From contig JASIRB010003556.1 of NCBI GenBank assembly GCA_030323885.1, forward strand, positions 1 to 64,000: a stretch of 64,000 nt of DNA. The letters run 5' to 3'. Shown in pieces: positions 10,380 to 20,732 of the stretch. Below the pieces are notes generated by a model. The model was not told the DNA's origin and made no database searches. It saw only the letters and a list, made by a program, of their open reading frames with translations. Within the stretch, counting starts at the first letter, position 1. Every line of letters starts with the position of its first letter. A program made the translations under genes and the position numbers. This DNA is from Branchipolynoe longqiensis. Lineage: Eukaryota; Annelida; Polychaeta; Phyllodocida; Polynoidae.

Positions 10380-10734
10380 TTAAAGCTGCATAGACCGATG
10401 GTTTTGAGTTTCTATGATTTTCTGAGATAAATATATTAGGTTGATCGTTATAATCTACTTTACACGAGTTTGAAGTAACTTGGCTTTAAAATAGCTAACT
10501 CTAGAGATATTTGAAGTGTAAGCATGCAAAATAGATTTTGGCAAGCATGCACAAACTCTGATGTCATAGGCTTCTGCAATAACAGGTTATATTCAATTGC
10601 CTCAGTATTCCCTTCTATGTGGTGACAAATGCTTACCAAGTGCATCAGTATCTAAATTAGATATGTAAAATCAAATTTAGATAATTTTCTTGGTTCAGGA
10701 AATGTGCTGTTTTCCTCGGACTATGCAACTTTAA
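10380..10734 (+). mobile_element. TTAA MITE, full length (355 bp)
   Basis: Starts TTAA (10380-10383) then AGCTGCATAGACCGATG; ends CTCGGACTATGCAACT then TTAA (10731-10734). Internal order matches the family: GAGATAAATATATTAGGTTG, TGAAGTAACTT, TTGAAGTGTAAGCATGC, AGGCTTCTGCA. No coding capacity. Confidence 0.9.
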
Positions 10735-10774
10735 AAACATACAAAAAACCCTCTGTAAGTCAATATCAACAGTC

Positions 10775-11182
10775 TCCCGGTCCCCCGTCCCCCTCCCGCC
10801 GTGCCCCTCCCAGCACCACGTCCCCTCAGTACCCTCAGACACCCCTCCCCCGTACCCCCTCTCCTCAGTTCCCCCAGAACTCCCTCCCCGAGAACTCCCT
10901 CCCCAAGAACCCCCTCCCCCAGAACCCCCCCCCCAGAACTCCCTCCCCCAGAACTCCCTCCCCGATAACTCCCTCCCCCAGAACCCCCTCCCCCAGAACC
11001 TCCTCCCCAGAACTCCCTCCCCCAGAACCCCCTCCCCCAGAACCCCCTCTCACAGAACCTCATCCCCCAGTACCCTCCTCTCCTAGTACCCTCTCCTCCC
11101 AATAGCTCCTCTCCCAGTAGCCCCCTCTCTCCCCTTCCCCGTCCCCCACTACCCCCCGCCCCAACTACTCCCCCCCCCCCCC
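10775..11182. repeat. C-rich minisatellite, ~15 bp unit
   Basis: About 20 units of AGAACTCCCTCCCCC and AGAACCCCCTCCCCC variants. The minus strand is G-rich with many G-runs of 3-6, so quadruplex formation is possible. The antisense 225-codon glycine-rich frame is a repeat artefact. Confidence 0.9.
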
Positions 11183-11219
11183 CACATGGTGAGTCGGTGA
11201 GTGCTGCATAGTGCAGTAT

Positions 11220-11290
11220 CTGTACGCGTGTGTGTGTCCGTCTGTGTCCGTCTGTGTGTGCGTGTGTGTGTGTGAGAGAGAGAGGGGGCG
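11220..11290. repeat. GT/GA microsatellite
   Basis: GTGTGTGTCCGTCTGTGTCC followed by (GT)n and (GA)n. Confidence 0.8.
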
Positions 11291-11329
11291 CCAGGAGGTT
11301 TAGTGTCAAAGCCGTGCACTTTGTCGACG

Positions 11330-11545
11330 CCTCTGTCAACATTTCACGGCGAACACGAGCCGGGCGGCCATGATTGGCTTTGTCGGCCTTGTGCGTATGC
11401 AGAGTCACGCGGCGCCGAATGCAGCAGACGACTTTTAACTTTTCAACAAGTGAAGCGAGCGGCCCGGAAACCAGCGAACATCGACCCGCCGCAATGTGCG
11501 CCCACGTGCCGGGCGAGACCCAGCTAGCTGCTGCCGGTCACCGGC
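11330..11545. promoter_or_regulatory. CpG-rich island with inverted CCAAT motif
   Basis: Dense CpG (GGCGAACACGAGCCGGGCGG, GTCACGCGGCGCCG) with TGATTGGCTT at 11371-11380, an NF-Y type motif in reverse, and CCCACGTGCC near 11500. No adjacent exon can be recognised, so promoter function is only a suggestion. Confidence 0.3.
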
Positions 11546-11565
11546 GTGTGTTTTTCTCTGTACAT

Positions 11566-11605
11566 AATATATATATATGATGTATAAGAATGATATGAGT
11601 ATATC
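11566..11605 (+). repeat. Family F fragment
   Basis: ATATATGATGTATAAGAATG followed by ATATGAGTATA resembles the first 40 bases of the family F copy at 3985. Confidence 0.4.
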
Positions 11606-11860
11606 TCAATTATTCGAGTGGAATTCTATACTAACCTAACACCCACCCACCAGTAAGCGGGTGGTTGAGCCTCAGACTACTCATCTACTGCTCAGGCTTC
11701 AACTCCAACGGTGGCGCCACCACTCGCCTGCTCACGACCTACTCACTTAACGCAGATAATTTTTACTATTTTATATATCTGGATGTTTATAAACCCGTTA
11801 TCACATGGAATAAGATCTGGAGTGGGTTGCACCCCCCCCCCCTCCCTGGCGTGGGGGTGG

Positions 11861-12293
11861 GTACCAGCTAGATAAAAGATTCACCCCATACTTCTAGTAT
11901 AGGGGTGAACACCAACCCATTAGAAAAACTGGCGAAGAATGTTGACATGCTGGGGAAATTAACTGAGCTGGTAAATTCTTAATTTAAGAAGCACAATATA
12001 GTCTTTATGGTCATCTTCATATTTACCCGCTACTTTTGAGTTAGAAAATATAATAAAACATATAATTTAATGCAATTTAAAAGTGATATCGACGACGTTC
12101 TATAACCGCCATCTTGTCTTTTTGCATTCTTTCCCATTTCACCAACTCTGTGCCAATATAAGTATCCATTTGATCCTGGAGGCAGGCATTCTACTTCCTG
12201 TTCCATACTAAAGCTATGTTTGCCCGTATTTACACTACGTTGTCATTCACCCCTGTACTGGAAGTACGGGTGAATCTTGTATCTAGGTACCAG
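11861..12293. mobile_element. 419-bp TIR element with hairpin ends
   Basis: Body 11868-12286 between GTACCAG repeats (11861-11867, 12287-12293), a perfect 7-bp duplication (8 bp if the shared G is counted). The left end CTAGATAAAAGATTCACCC and the reverse complement of the right end CTAGATACAAGATTCACCC differ at one base, and similarity continues for about 42 bp. Each end is also a hairpin (TTCACCCCATAC paired with GTATAGGGGTGAA). A 7-8 bp duplication fits hAT or P-type transposases. No open frame; non-autonomous. Confidence 0.85.
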
Positions 12294-12394
12294 TATGCAC
12301 CTCTCTGCCTCATGCGCGGGGCCTCGCCTTCCGTTAGGTCAGATGATCTTTTTCCATTCTAATTTCTATATTAAATATCCTCACCAATAACGGA

Positions 12395-12605
12395 ATAATT
12401 ATTCCACACATTCCAGTGCGCAAGTGAAAGTATTCGCAGCACTGGTTCCGGTGGGGTGTGGTGGCGCCACCTGTCCCACCCTGAAAGGGGTTCACCCATA
12501 AAGTAGTACACCAAAATATGGGTGACCAATATAGGGAATCTTCCCTTATGTGCCTTTATACTCACATAACATGTATACATCACATATATACATATATCGT
12601 ACAAA
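12395..12605 (-). repeat. Dispersed repeat family F, copy 2
   Basis: Reverse-orientation partner of 3985-4205, with the shared blocks GGTGGCGCCACCTGTCC, TCACCCATAAAGTAGTACAC and TTTATACTCACAT. Confidence 0.65.
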
Positions 12606-12630
12606 TGTATATGTATATTATATATGTGAG

Positions 12631-13185
12631 GAGTTCACGCGCAAAACCATTTAAACGCCAATCCATGAATATAGTTCAAATAAAACATTTTTATCTGAAA
12701 CTAATTTAAATTCTCAGTACTTCCACTTTTATTGTGATGGTATGATTATGGAGCAATGGACAACAGCATAGGAATGGGGAAAAAATAACTTGTTGAAGGT
12801 TAGATTCCAATGTTTATCTCAGTTTTTTAAAATATACTTACATATTTGTACATATTCATATACATATATAAATATGATATGCATGTATTGGCATATACAT
12901 TCATATATACACATATATATATATATATATATATATATCTATATATACATATGAAGAGTTTAGGTGCAACACCCCATAACCACCAATCCAAACATTTAAT
13001 TAAAAAAACAGATTTTGTATGTGAAGGTAATTTTAATTCGCACTAATTCCACTGTTCTTGTGATGAAATGGTTATGGAACAATGACCAAAAATATAGTAA
13101 TATAACAAGAATTTTTTTTAAAGATTTCACTCCCCTGTTTATCTCAATTTTTGAATTAGCATTTACAGGGTTTTGCGCCTGACAC
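12631..13185. repeat. Two-unit element bounded by GCGCAAAACC inverted repeats
   Basis: GCGCAAAACC at 12639-12648 and its exact reverse complement at 13169-13178 bound two related units (about 12631-12840 and 12950-13160) separated by a (TA)n tract. The units share GAGTT..G.GCAA, ACGCCAATCCA/ACCACCAATCCA, TTGTGATG, ATTATGGAGCAATG and GTTTATCTCA. Probably a MITE with an internal duplication; no target duplication identified. Confidence 0.5.
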
Positions 13186-13280
13186 ACGTATATACGGAGT
13201 ACTACCCCCAGTACCCCCACCCCCCACCCTGCCCGCACCCCTCCCCGAGTACCTCAGTAATGAGGTTCTCTTACATTGAC

Positions 13281-13641
13281 TTAAAGCTGCATAGTCCAAT
13301 GGTTTTGAATTTCTGTATTTTTCCTGAGATAAATATATTAGATCGATCACAAGTATCTAAGTTACATTAGTTCAAAGTTACTTTTATTTTAAATGGTAAA
13401 CTTTTGAGATATTTTGTGTGCAAACATGGACAATTAGTTTCGGCAAGCTTGCCAAAACTCTGACACCGTAGATTTCTGCAGTAATACTAATAGGTTCTGT
13501 TAAATTGACTCAGTATTGCCTTATGTGCAGACAAAAATGCTTAATAAGTGCATCAGTGTCTAAGTTAGATATGTAAAATCAAATCTAGAGAATTGGTTTG
13601 GTTTTGAAAATTTGATATTTCATCGGACTATGCAGCTTTAA
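13281..13641 (+). mobile_element. TTAA MITE, full length (361 bp)
   Basis: TTAA (13281-13284), AGCTGCATAGTCCAATGG at the left, CATCGGACTATGCAGCT at the right, TTAA (13638-13641). One of the best-preserved copies. Confidence 0.92.
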
Positions 13642-13770
13642 TATTCCCTTCTATGCAGCAACAAATACTTACTAAATGTACCAGTGTCTAAGTTGTATAT
13701 GGATAATCAAATCCAGTAAAGTTTCTTGGTTTTGAAAACTTGATGCTTTCATCGAACTATGCAGCTTTAA
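13642..13770 (+). mobile_element. Tandem partial copy of the TTAA MITE 3' third
   Basis: Directly after the previous copy: TATTCCCTTCTATGCAGCAA through CATCGAACTATGCAGCT and TTAA (13767-13770). Only the 3' ~130 bp is present, so the right end has been duplicated in tandem. Confidence 0.8.
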
Positions 13771-14029
13771 ACTCGGTGTGTTGTGTCGACTCATTCTATT
13801 CAATTCATATGCACATTGGGGGGGGGGGCTCTTCATTCTACCAACAAGTTCAAACAATAACCTTCAGGAGACTCAGACAACTCAAAGACTGCGGCAACCG
13901 CGACTAGGCAGACGAATTGTCATTATCGGAGATTTCAATGCAACAAAAGTGGTGTATGCTGGACCAAAGCCAAAATATATATCCCAATTTAAATCCTGGG
14001 TTATGTGATGGTTGTTGTGTTTGGGTGCG

Positions 14030-14189
14030 TTGAGGGGAGGCGAGGGGGGAAGGAGAGGGGAGAGGAGAGGGTGGTAGGAGAGGGGAGGGGAGGGTAGAGG
14101 ACAGGAAGGGAGGGAAAGGCTGGGGAGGGGAGGAGAGAGCAGGAGAGGGGAGGGCTGGGGAAGGGAGAGGAGGACTTGGGGAGAGGGGT
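14030..14189. repeat. GGGGAGGGGAGA purine repeat
   Basis: Low-complexity plus-strand purine DNA (GGAGGGGAGAGG units). Antisense open frames are artefacts. Confidence 0.85.
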
Positions 14190-14392
14190 TTTGCATACTG
14201 GCAACATCCAAGGTCATATCAGGACTGGAACTGACAGGGTGCACTCATAGTGACTTTATAGTGCTACCCCACTGGGAAATCATACTGCCAACGCCATGAT
14301 CCCAATAGCCCACTCACTCAGATTATCCTGACACTGAGCTAACCAGTCCTTGATCTATGCTAATAATGTCAAGCACCAGGCTAGGGAGCAAC
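14190..14392 (-). mobile_element. SINE family A, 5'-truncated
   Basis: Contains tail and body (GGCAACATCCAAGGTCATAT, GACTTTATAGTGCTACC, ATTATCCTGACACTGAGC) and stops before the tRNA head. It lies between two purine tracts, as if it split one array. Confidence 0.8.
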
Positions 14393-14790
14393 AGGAGAGA
14401 AGGGGTGAGTACGGGTGGGGAGGGCTGGGGAGGAGAGACAGAAAAAGAGAAGAGGAGGAGGAGAGGAGGAGGGATGGGAGGGCTGGGGAGGGAGGAGGGA
14501 TGGGGAGGGAGAGGAGGGATGGGTAGGGGAGAGGGGAGGAAGAAAGGGCAGAGGAGAGGAGGGGAGGTGAGGGGAAGGGCGACTCCGAAGGGGAGAGAGG
14601 GGAGGGCAAGGGGGAGGAGGGGAGGGGAGGGAAGCAGAGTCATGGGGGGGGGGAGGGAAGGGAGCGGAGGGAGACTATAACAATGGAGGCGAGGGGTAGG
14701 GGCGGCAAGGGGGCGGGGAGGAAAGGGGGGAGGGAGGAAAAGGGGGAGGTGGGGAGGGGAGATGTGAGGAGGGGAGGGAACCGAGGGGAG
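14393..14790. repeat. G/A-rich purine repeat, continuation
   Basis: GGGGAGGGAGGAGGGAT-like low-complexity DNA, the same composition as 14030-14189. Open frames on both strands are artefacts. Confidence 0.85.
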
Positions 14791-14794
14791 AAGT

Positions 14795-15226
14795 CAAAAT
14801 GAGTTTGTAACGGCTCCAGTTGATGAGAGTCAAACATAGTCGACAGTAACAAGTACAAAGCCATCCCTTCAAACTTGCGATGTCTCATTGCTCAGAAGCT
14901 GTGTCGACAAAATCAATCCCCCACTCCACACACCCCACCCACCCCGGCCCCACCCCCACCCCACCCCGCGACCGACCGACCGCGGCGTGGCACCACGTAC
15001 ACAGCGGCGCGTCCATACGTATGCCGGCGCAGAGAACGCCGGGGATCAGCTGGTCAAAGTCCTAACTGATGTCAGCAATTCGACAGTGTGGGGCAGCGAC
15101 TTACTAACACATCCATGCCTGGATTCTTCGAGACACTAACAAATCATCGTTTTGTTGGGAGGAGGTTAGATCTGATTAGGACCTGATCATTCCAATCACC
15201 ATCGTTTTATTTAAGGGTAAACATCG
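14795..15226. other. Unassigned stretch, partly CpG-rich
   Basis: A CpG-rich patch at 14966-15050 (GACCGACCGACCGCGGCG). No gene signature. The last bases before 15227 may be a decayed SINE 5' part but cannot be aligned with confidence. Confidence 0.4.
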
Positions 15227-15245
15227 GTTTGCTCAGTGGCAGGAT

Positions 15246-15383
15246 AATTAAACCAACACGAGACAGGTACAGTATAAAGTGGCATTTATTAAGGTTCTTT
15301 AAAAACTTTTTAACTTGTTACATTTTTAAGTCATCGATAGGTTTTATCTTCAACTTTATGGTTCGAGGATTCCAGTCACTCAA
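15246..15383 (-). repeat. Ngaro terminal repeat B2
   Basis: About 138 bp, nearly identical to 15644-15783 (one visible difference, ATCGATAGG against ATGGATAGG). On the minus strand it is the 3' end of the element and carries AATAAATGCC, a polyadenylation-signal-like hexamer. Confidence 0.92.
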
Positions 15384-15417
15384 CCCCCCAATATAACATG
15401 TAGGGTGGGTGGGAGGC

Positions 15418-15646
15418 AAATCTAAGCCTAAGGTAACACGTCCGTCCACTTGAGATGCTCCGGTCGAAGTGAACCGGAGCCACTATGTCATAAGCTAGTT
15501 AGGGAAGTATTACACCAGGTGGCAGCATAATCGAATATGATTTAGTTCCAGATTATAACACAGATGGCGCCACAGTATCATCCATAGATAAGAAAAGTAC
15601 CTGTTCCGCGGGTTAAATTACCAGTGTTGCATCCAACACTGACAAT
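15418..15646 (-). repeat. Ngaro repeat A2
   Basis: About 229 bp, matching A1 at 20504-20732 with about half a dozen visible substitutions (for example GTGAACCGG against GTGATCCGG, GATGGCGCC against GATGGCACC). Contains ACACCAGGTGGCAG at 15522-15535, a CTCF-like core. Confidence 0.92.
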
Positions 15647-15783
15647 TAAACCAACACGAGACAGGTACAGTATAAAGTGGCATTTATTAAGGTTCTTTAA
15701 AAACTTTTTAACTTGTTACATTTTTAAGTCATGGATAGGTTTTATCTTCAACTTTATGGTTCGAGGATTCCAGTCACTCAACC
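15644..15783 (-). repeat. Ngaro repeat B1
   Basis: Direct repeat of B2. Joins A2 through the shared triplet AAT (15644-15646), the presumed crossover used when the extrachromosomal circle closes or inserts. Its inner end overlaps the last codons of the recombinase frame. Confidence 0.92.
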
Positions 15784-16756
15784 AAAATAATTTGCGAGTG
15801 ACATGGGAGCCGAGGACACTGCAGCCCGGGGCACATAATCAAAAACAGAGTCAGAGGTCCAGTGACCTAATTGTCTAATATTGTCGAGAGATGAGCCTTG
15901 ATAAGCACAGGCCTGTGCCCCTCCGCGTCTCATGCTGTGCATGGTGATTGCCCCGGTGCGGGGTGGCCAGCCTCAGACAAGGCCAGCCTGACGGCTGCTA
16001 TAAACCCCCTAGCGTACAGGGGGAAGCCATCAGTTGTAAGGAAGGCGGGCCCTTCTGGATAGAGGTGAGTTCTGGAGACATAGTCTGTCCAGGCCTGCAC
16101 AGGGCAGAATGGTGATTGCCGAATCACAGGGATGGCAATGTCTCTCGGAGACGATGATTTGTATTGTGTCTTGGAGGAGTGGACACGGACATTGATGCCC
16201 TCTGACGTTCGTCTCAGATCCTTGGCTCGCAGGGAGTGACCCGGATCGTAGCCCGTGGGGGATGGAAACAGATTGCTCTGTCTTAACAAGGTAAAGTACG
16301 CCACCATAAGTGCAGCAGTTAGCACGTACCTGTTTGGACCCACGGTACGGAAGAACCTGACAACGTTCCTCACATCAATTGGGAGCATAGGCGGGGCCTG
16401 AGCTGGAACATGGTTAGATACACGACTGATGCCTCTTTTGAGGAGGCCGACCAGGTAAGTGTCGAACGCCGCGGTGCGTCCGTCAAGCATCAACACCCAT
16501 GTGCACGCACCACTCAGGTAATTTAGGACGGCGCTAGGTGATGCCAATCGGTCTTGTAGATGTAGTATGTATGACATCACATGATATTGGGATGGATCCA
16601 ATGGGTCAGCATGGTGCACCTTCATGTACTCACAGAACTCCCTCGCCTGTGCGAGTTTATTTTTCCATGTACCAACAGCCAATCCGGCTGCGATGGCATC
16701 CAGCAGCCTTTGATGATGTCTCTTAGAGTAACCTGGGGCGAGATGGCAAAAGAGTT
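15778..16756 (-). pseudogene. Ngaro tyrosine recombinase (YR), frameshifted
   Basis: This enzyme would integrate the element's circular DNA by strand exchange through a catalytic tyrosine. The main frame is open from just after a TAA near 16757 down to 15943. It contains the box I arginine in YFTLLRQSNL (R134 of the 250-residue segment counted from 16682) and the HSSKTQ lysine region. The box II motif HSMRRGG, the LGHW motif and the VFDY tyrosine lie in another frame (about 15945-15778), so one indel near 15943-15950 separates the catalytic C-terminus from the rest. I infer a complete recombinase recently broken by a single frameshift. The frame ends at the TGA at 15778-15780, on the edge of repeat B1. 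Confidence 0.88.
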
Positions 16757-16771
16757 AATTCTAGACCCATA

Positions 16772-18936
16772 TTACAAGTTAGTAGTAATCACATCGTCAT
16801 GATTTACGTGAACTTGCTGCAGACCAGCATCGGCAATCATGTCCCTGACCGTCTTTTTAGCATGTTCGTCAAAACAACACCTGCTCAATGCATCAGCCAA
16901 TACAATGTCCTTGCCTGGCTTGTGTCGAATGTCAACATCCAAACTCCTTCATGCAGCCAGGAGCCAGATTTCACGTGCGCAGGCACACAGAACCGGATCA
17001 CGTCCCTCTCCAGAACTGAGTACCTGCTGAGATGCAGCATTGTCAGTGTTGATCACGACCGTGTAGTTTTGTGTGTCTCGGGGAGAAAGATTCCTGAGAG
17101 CCACCACAAGGTTAAGCGCCTCAAGCTGTGCGATCGTGTGGTGTTTTTGAATCAGCTCCTCAGAGTACTCCTCAGAGTAGTAGGTGGTCGGGGAGTGTGC
17201 CCCCCCAGCACGGAGGGACGAGTCGCACTCTATGACCCATGCCTGACGATCCTGTGCAGGGAGTAGCACCAGCCCGTTGGAGTTTGCAGCGTAACGCGTG
17301 AACCAGCCCACGTCAAGCCTGAGATCAACTGGAATGGCATGTCGTCCTCTATACGGCGTGTTTTGCAGCGCCGCCAGTATCCTTGCCATGAACCTTCTAG
17401 CCGGTCGTACACACCTCGAGATGTATTGTAAACGCCCAACCAGCCTTTGAAGCTCCTTCCTTGTCGCCAGAACCCTGGTCCTCCAGGCCTCACATTCTTG
17501 TACCACATCCTCAAGCCTGTTATAGGGAATGGTTATTGTCATGTCAGTTGTCGAGACCGCAAACCCAAGCCACTGGAGCTCGGTGGTAGGTGGGACACAC
17601 TTAGCTGGGGCCAAGTCGAGTCCCAGTCGGTGTGCTAGGTCAAATATCTCAGCGTATGCAGCATCGGCCTCCCGCTGAGTTGCAGAAGCTCCAACGAAAT
17701 CATCGAGATAGCACAAGACATGGTGCCCTTTCTTTCTCATTATGTACACCACTGTGTTTGTGGTGCGGGCACATGCGAGGGATGATGTTCTACAGCCGAA
17801 TGGCGGGGCCAAGTCAATGTAGATCTTGTTGTCGAGAATCATGCCAAGGAGAGGGACCGACAGTGGGCAGGTACGCAGCTGTCGATACGCCCTCGCCAAA
17901 TCGACACACCACAAGACAGCACCCTTCCCCAACCTAGTGACCTCATCCGCCAGGTCAGCTATCCCAGGGAGTGTATATGCCATCTGCTGACCCTGGTACT
18001 GTGCCTACCGGATACCAGAGTTCACGGTTGCACCAAGCGGGAAAATCATGTCAACTATCACTCGACGCTTGTCGGAATCTCTCTTAGGCCGAGTCATCAT
18101 TGGACTCACCTATGTCCAGGGCTGAAAGGAGGGGGGGGGGCATGAAATGGGCCAATCATAGCACCATGGGACAACTCAGTTAGTATATGCTGTCTCATAT
18201 GGTGAAGACTTTCGTCGTCCGCGGAATGGTTAGAAGTGACAGCCACCGGCGGCCGGTCAGCTTTGTAATCGACCGGCCAGCCGAACTCCAAGAAATCAAC
18301 CACCTGAACGTCATGGTAGCCCACCAACAATTCTCTCCATACCGGGATGTTAAGGCCTGATGGTATTGGTATGCGAGGGCCAAGATAGTTTGGAAGCGCC
18401 CCCGCCCTGACGTGCATGTATGTGTTAAGAAAGGCCATAGCCCCAGCCCAAACGTTGTCGACAGGATGTGGCCATATTTCGTCAAGAATATGCCTGTAGG
18501 TAGCAGGCGTGTGCGGTGGATTATATGGTCGAAGCTGGGGTTCCGGAATGTTCTGCAACACATATTCAACATCGTCCGTATCAATCTGCTCTTGAACCAG
18601 AAGCCTGTCAGGCTCCCTATCGTCACAACACGGGGTTAAACATGCAATCGCATTACCAAGCACCACATTCGCTTTACCAGCATTATCAACCTTACCTCCA
18701 GTCTCTCGCCCCGCTCGGTCGTCCCCATCCCAAGGCTGCTCCACAGTGTGCACAACATTAACACACCCCCGTCCATCAGACACAGGCAGCGGGTAAGCGG
18801 GCCTAAGTAGTCCAGCTCCAGAGTCCAAAGTTCCTACCACCGTATCAGCCTGGGCTAGATTAGAAGCAGTACTAGACGATAACGACTCATAGACACTCAC
18901 AACAAGGTCAACCTGAGTCTTACGGTCCTGAGGCAT
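16772..18936 (-). pseudogene. Ngaro RT-RNase H polyprotein, disrupted
   Basis: Reverse transcriptase and RNase H that would copy the element's RNA. The N-terminal part (18936-18113) has a linker ending in NYLGPRIPIPSGLN and GAMIGPF. A C10 run (plus-strand G at 18131-18140) shifts the frame. The next frame has in-frame TAG codons at 18110-18112 and 18005-18007, then a 344-codon stretch (17983-16949) with WCVDLARAYRQ (catalytic D28), PPFGCRTSS, YLDD (92-95) and WLGF. RNase H follows with ECDSS (D254), QLEAL (E288) and NTDNAAS (D314). A TGA at 16949-16951 interrupts it; the same frame continues with HKPGKDIVLADALSR, the usual RNase H C-terminus, to a TAA at 16772-16774. Lesions: one frameshift and three premature stops. 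The long plus-strand frames here are shadows. Confidence 0.92.
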
Positions 18937-19004
18937 ATCAGCCGTGCCTCCCGCATTTGTAGAGCCACTGTGAACGGGGTGAGCGGGTGCGCCTCGTTCA
19001 CTTA

Positions 19005-20489
19005 CTAAAAATCCTTCGCAGTCTTCTGACTACCAGCTCTCTCTGTAAGCCTCCTCTTATTTTGACAGAATTTCTCTTGGTGAGGGTTAGCCTTCCTCAT
19101 CCTAGTAGCGCACCATGAGCAGAGATGGCATCGAAGGTCTGGCTGCATGCCATGCGAGGTGGCAAAACCGCAGTCATTGCCCCATTTCCATGTCTGACAT
19201 GGCTTTCCATCGACGTCCTTGTTATAGTCAGGCCTACTGTATTCACCAGCCCTTGGTCCTGGCACCCCTTGTGCCACCGATGGCGCTGCCGAGACAGCTC
19301 CTTCCACCCTGTAACCACGCGTCGCTTTCAGCTTGTCGATCCGAGACCCAAGTGCGCACACATCCCGTTGAACATCCTTAATTGCATAGGAATCTGCCCA
19401 ACCCCGTTCAAGCCTCCCGTCAGCGATCATTGTGAATACCGTCTCTGACCACTGGCGGCAGGTGTGCCAGTCCCAGTTCGCTGCCATGATCGCCACCTGA
19501 TGCATGTGCTCAAAAACGTGCCTTGACCAGCCCACAGGGAGCTTCCTGTCTTTACACATTCTGCACATTGCCGCCATCTTATCATTTTTCGATCCCCTAA
19601 TAACATATCTATGAGGTGCACAGATTTTATTACCTCTTTTTCTTCCTAGTGCAGATCCCGCCGCCACCAGCAGCTCATTTACTGCATCCTCACGCTCGAC
19701 GTCCTTGCCTGTAGCAGGCGAGAGGACATTGAAGTCGGGACGTCCCCCACCAGTCACTAGCTGATGTCTGTCTTCAGCAAGGAAGGAGTAAGCTTCAAAT
19801 CCTGTATCGGGAGATCGACGATGGGCAGGCCGTCCGCAGCCGTCCCTCATCGTAGTCGTCGAGCGTGTCGAGGACAACGACCTATGGCACCTGGAGCCAG
19901 TCGATCGCCGCCTATCAGTCTCCCAGTAGTATCATCACCATGTGGCGTGTCCCCTTCTCTTCGCTTCTGCCGTGCAGTAGAGACCGAACGCCTTCTGGAA
20001 CGATCCGAAGTGTCATGGCCGCCAGCTCCACGTGGCATGACGTCATAGGTTCGTTTTTCCTGCGCAGAGTGTGCGCCATCTTGGAATCTTGGAGTTATCG
20101 ATCTGGATCTTCGATTTTCAGCGTTCTTTTGTATAGTATCAATCCTGGCATTGATGCCATCCTTGATATCAGCCATCTGCTGCTGCAATGGCATTGATGC
20201 CATCCTTGATATCAGCCATCTGCTGCTGCAATGTAGCCAAAGCAGCCGTTAATCCGACATCAGAAGGTCGAGTCGAGCCCACGTTAGTTTGTCGCTGCGT
20301 AGTATCATCTCTGCGCTGCTCGCGCCGTCCATTGCCTCGAGCCGTATCCACAGCTTTTGACTTACTTTTACCGGATTTTGCCACTGACTTTGACGTCGTT
20401 TTTTATTTCTTTTTCTTCGGAGCATCCTGTATCCTATCCTGAGTCGTATCATTACTCCTTTGTGAGCGAGTCTTCCTTATGGCCGGCAT
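19005..20489 (-). pseudogene. Ngaro gag-like ORF, disrupted
   Basis: Putative nucleic-acid-binding structural protein. The likely start ATG is at 20487-20489, just inside the A1 boundary; 28 basic, glutamine-rich codons follow and then an in-frame TAA at 20403-20405. The same frame continues (TSKSVAKSGKSKSKAV) to LQQQMADIKDG. There a 43-bp tandem duplication (20146-20188 and 20189-20231) shifts the frame, explaining two overlapping open segments. A further shift near 19850-19880 leads into the 290-codon C-terminal part, with a Cys/His cluster at residues 227-256 (C227, C236, H242, C250, C253, C256) typical of zinc-binding gag tails. No homology is claimed beyond position in the element and this cluster. 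Confidence 0.75.
20146..20231. repeat. 43-bp tandem duplication inside gag
   Basis: Two identical adjacent 43-bp units, each beginning TGGCATTGATGCCATCC. 43 is not a multiple of 3, so it breaks the frame. Confidence 0.95.
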
Positions 20490-20503
20490 CTTTGCAGTTG
20501 TAC

Positions 20504-20732
20504 AAATCTAAGCCTAAGGTAACACGTCCGTCCACTTGAGATGCTCCGGTCGAAGTGATCCGGAGCCACTACGTCATAAGCTAGTTAGGGAAGTATTACA
20601 CCAGGTGGCAGCATAATCGAATATAATTTAGTTCCAGATTATAACACAGATGGCACCACAGTATCGTACATAGATAAGAAAAGTACCTGTTCCGCGGGTT
20701 AAATTACCAGTGTTGCATCCAACACTGACAAT
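20504..20732 (-). repeat. Ngaro repeat A1 (5' end of element)
   Basis: The element's 5' terminal repeat and presumed promoter/leader region. Nearly identical to A2. Carries the CTCF-like core ACACCAGGTGGCAG at 20598-20611. Confidence 0.92.

Larger units (their letters stand above)
15246..20732 (-). mobile_element. Ngaro-type (tyrosine recombinase) retrotransposon, ~5.5 kb
   Basis: Read on the minus strand, the order is A1 repeat (20504-20732), gag-like ORF, RT-RNase H ORF, tyrosine recombinase ORF, B1 (15644-15783), A2 (15418-15646), B2 (15246-15383). This A1...B1-A2-B2 split direct repeat structure, with a tyrosine recombinase in place of an integrase, defines Ngaro/PAT-like DIRS-order elements. 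Only about 190 bp separate the RT-RH and recombinase frames, so no methyltransferase domain is present, which favours Ngaro. There is no target duplication: the flanks 15227-15248 and 20730-20835 join into an uninterrupted SINE family A sequence at the triplet AAT, which also occurs at the B1/A2 junction (15644-15646). All three ORFs are broken, so this copy is dead. Confidence 0.95.

Noticed and set aside
16799..17266. Plus-strand 155-codon frame over the Ngaro
   Set aside because: Shadow of the minus-strand RT-RNase H frame, which has the catalytic motifs.
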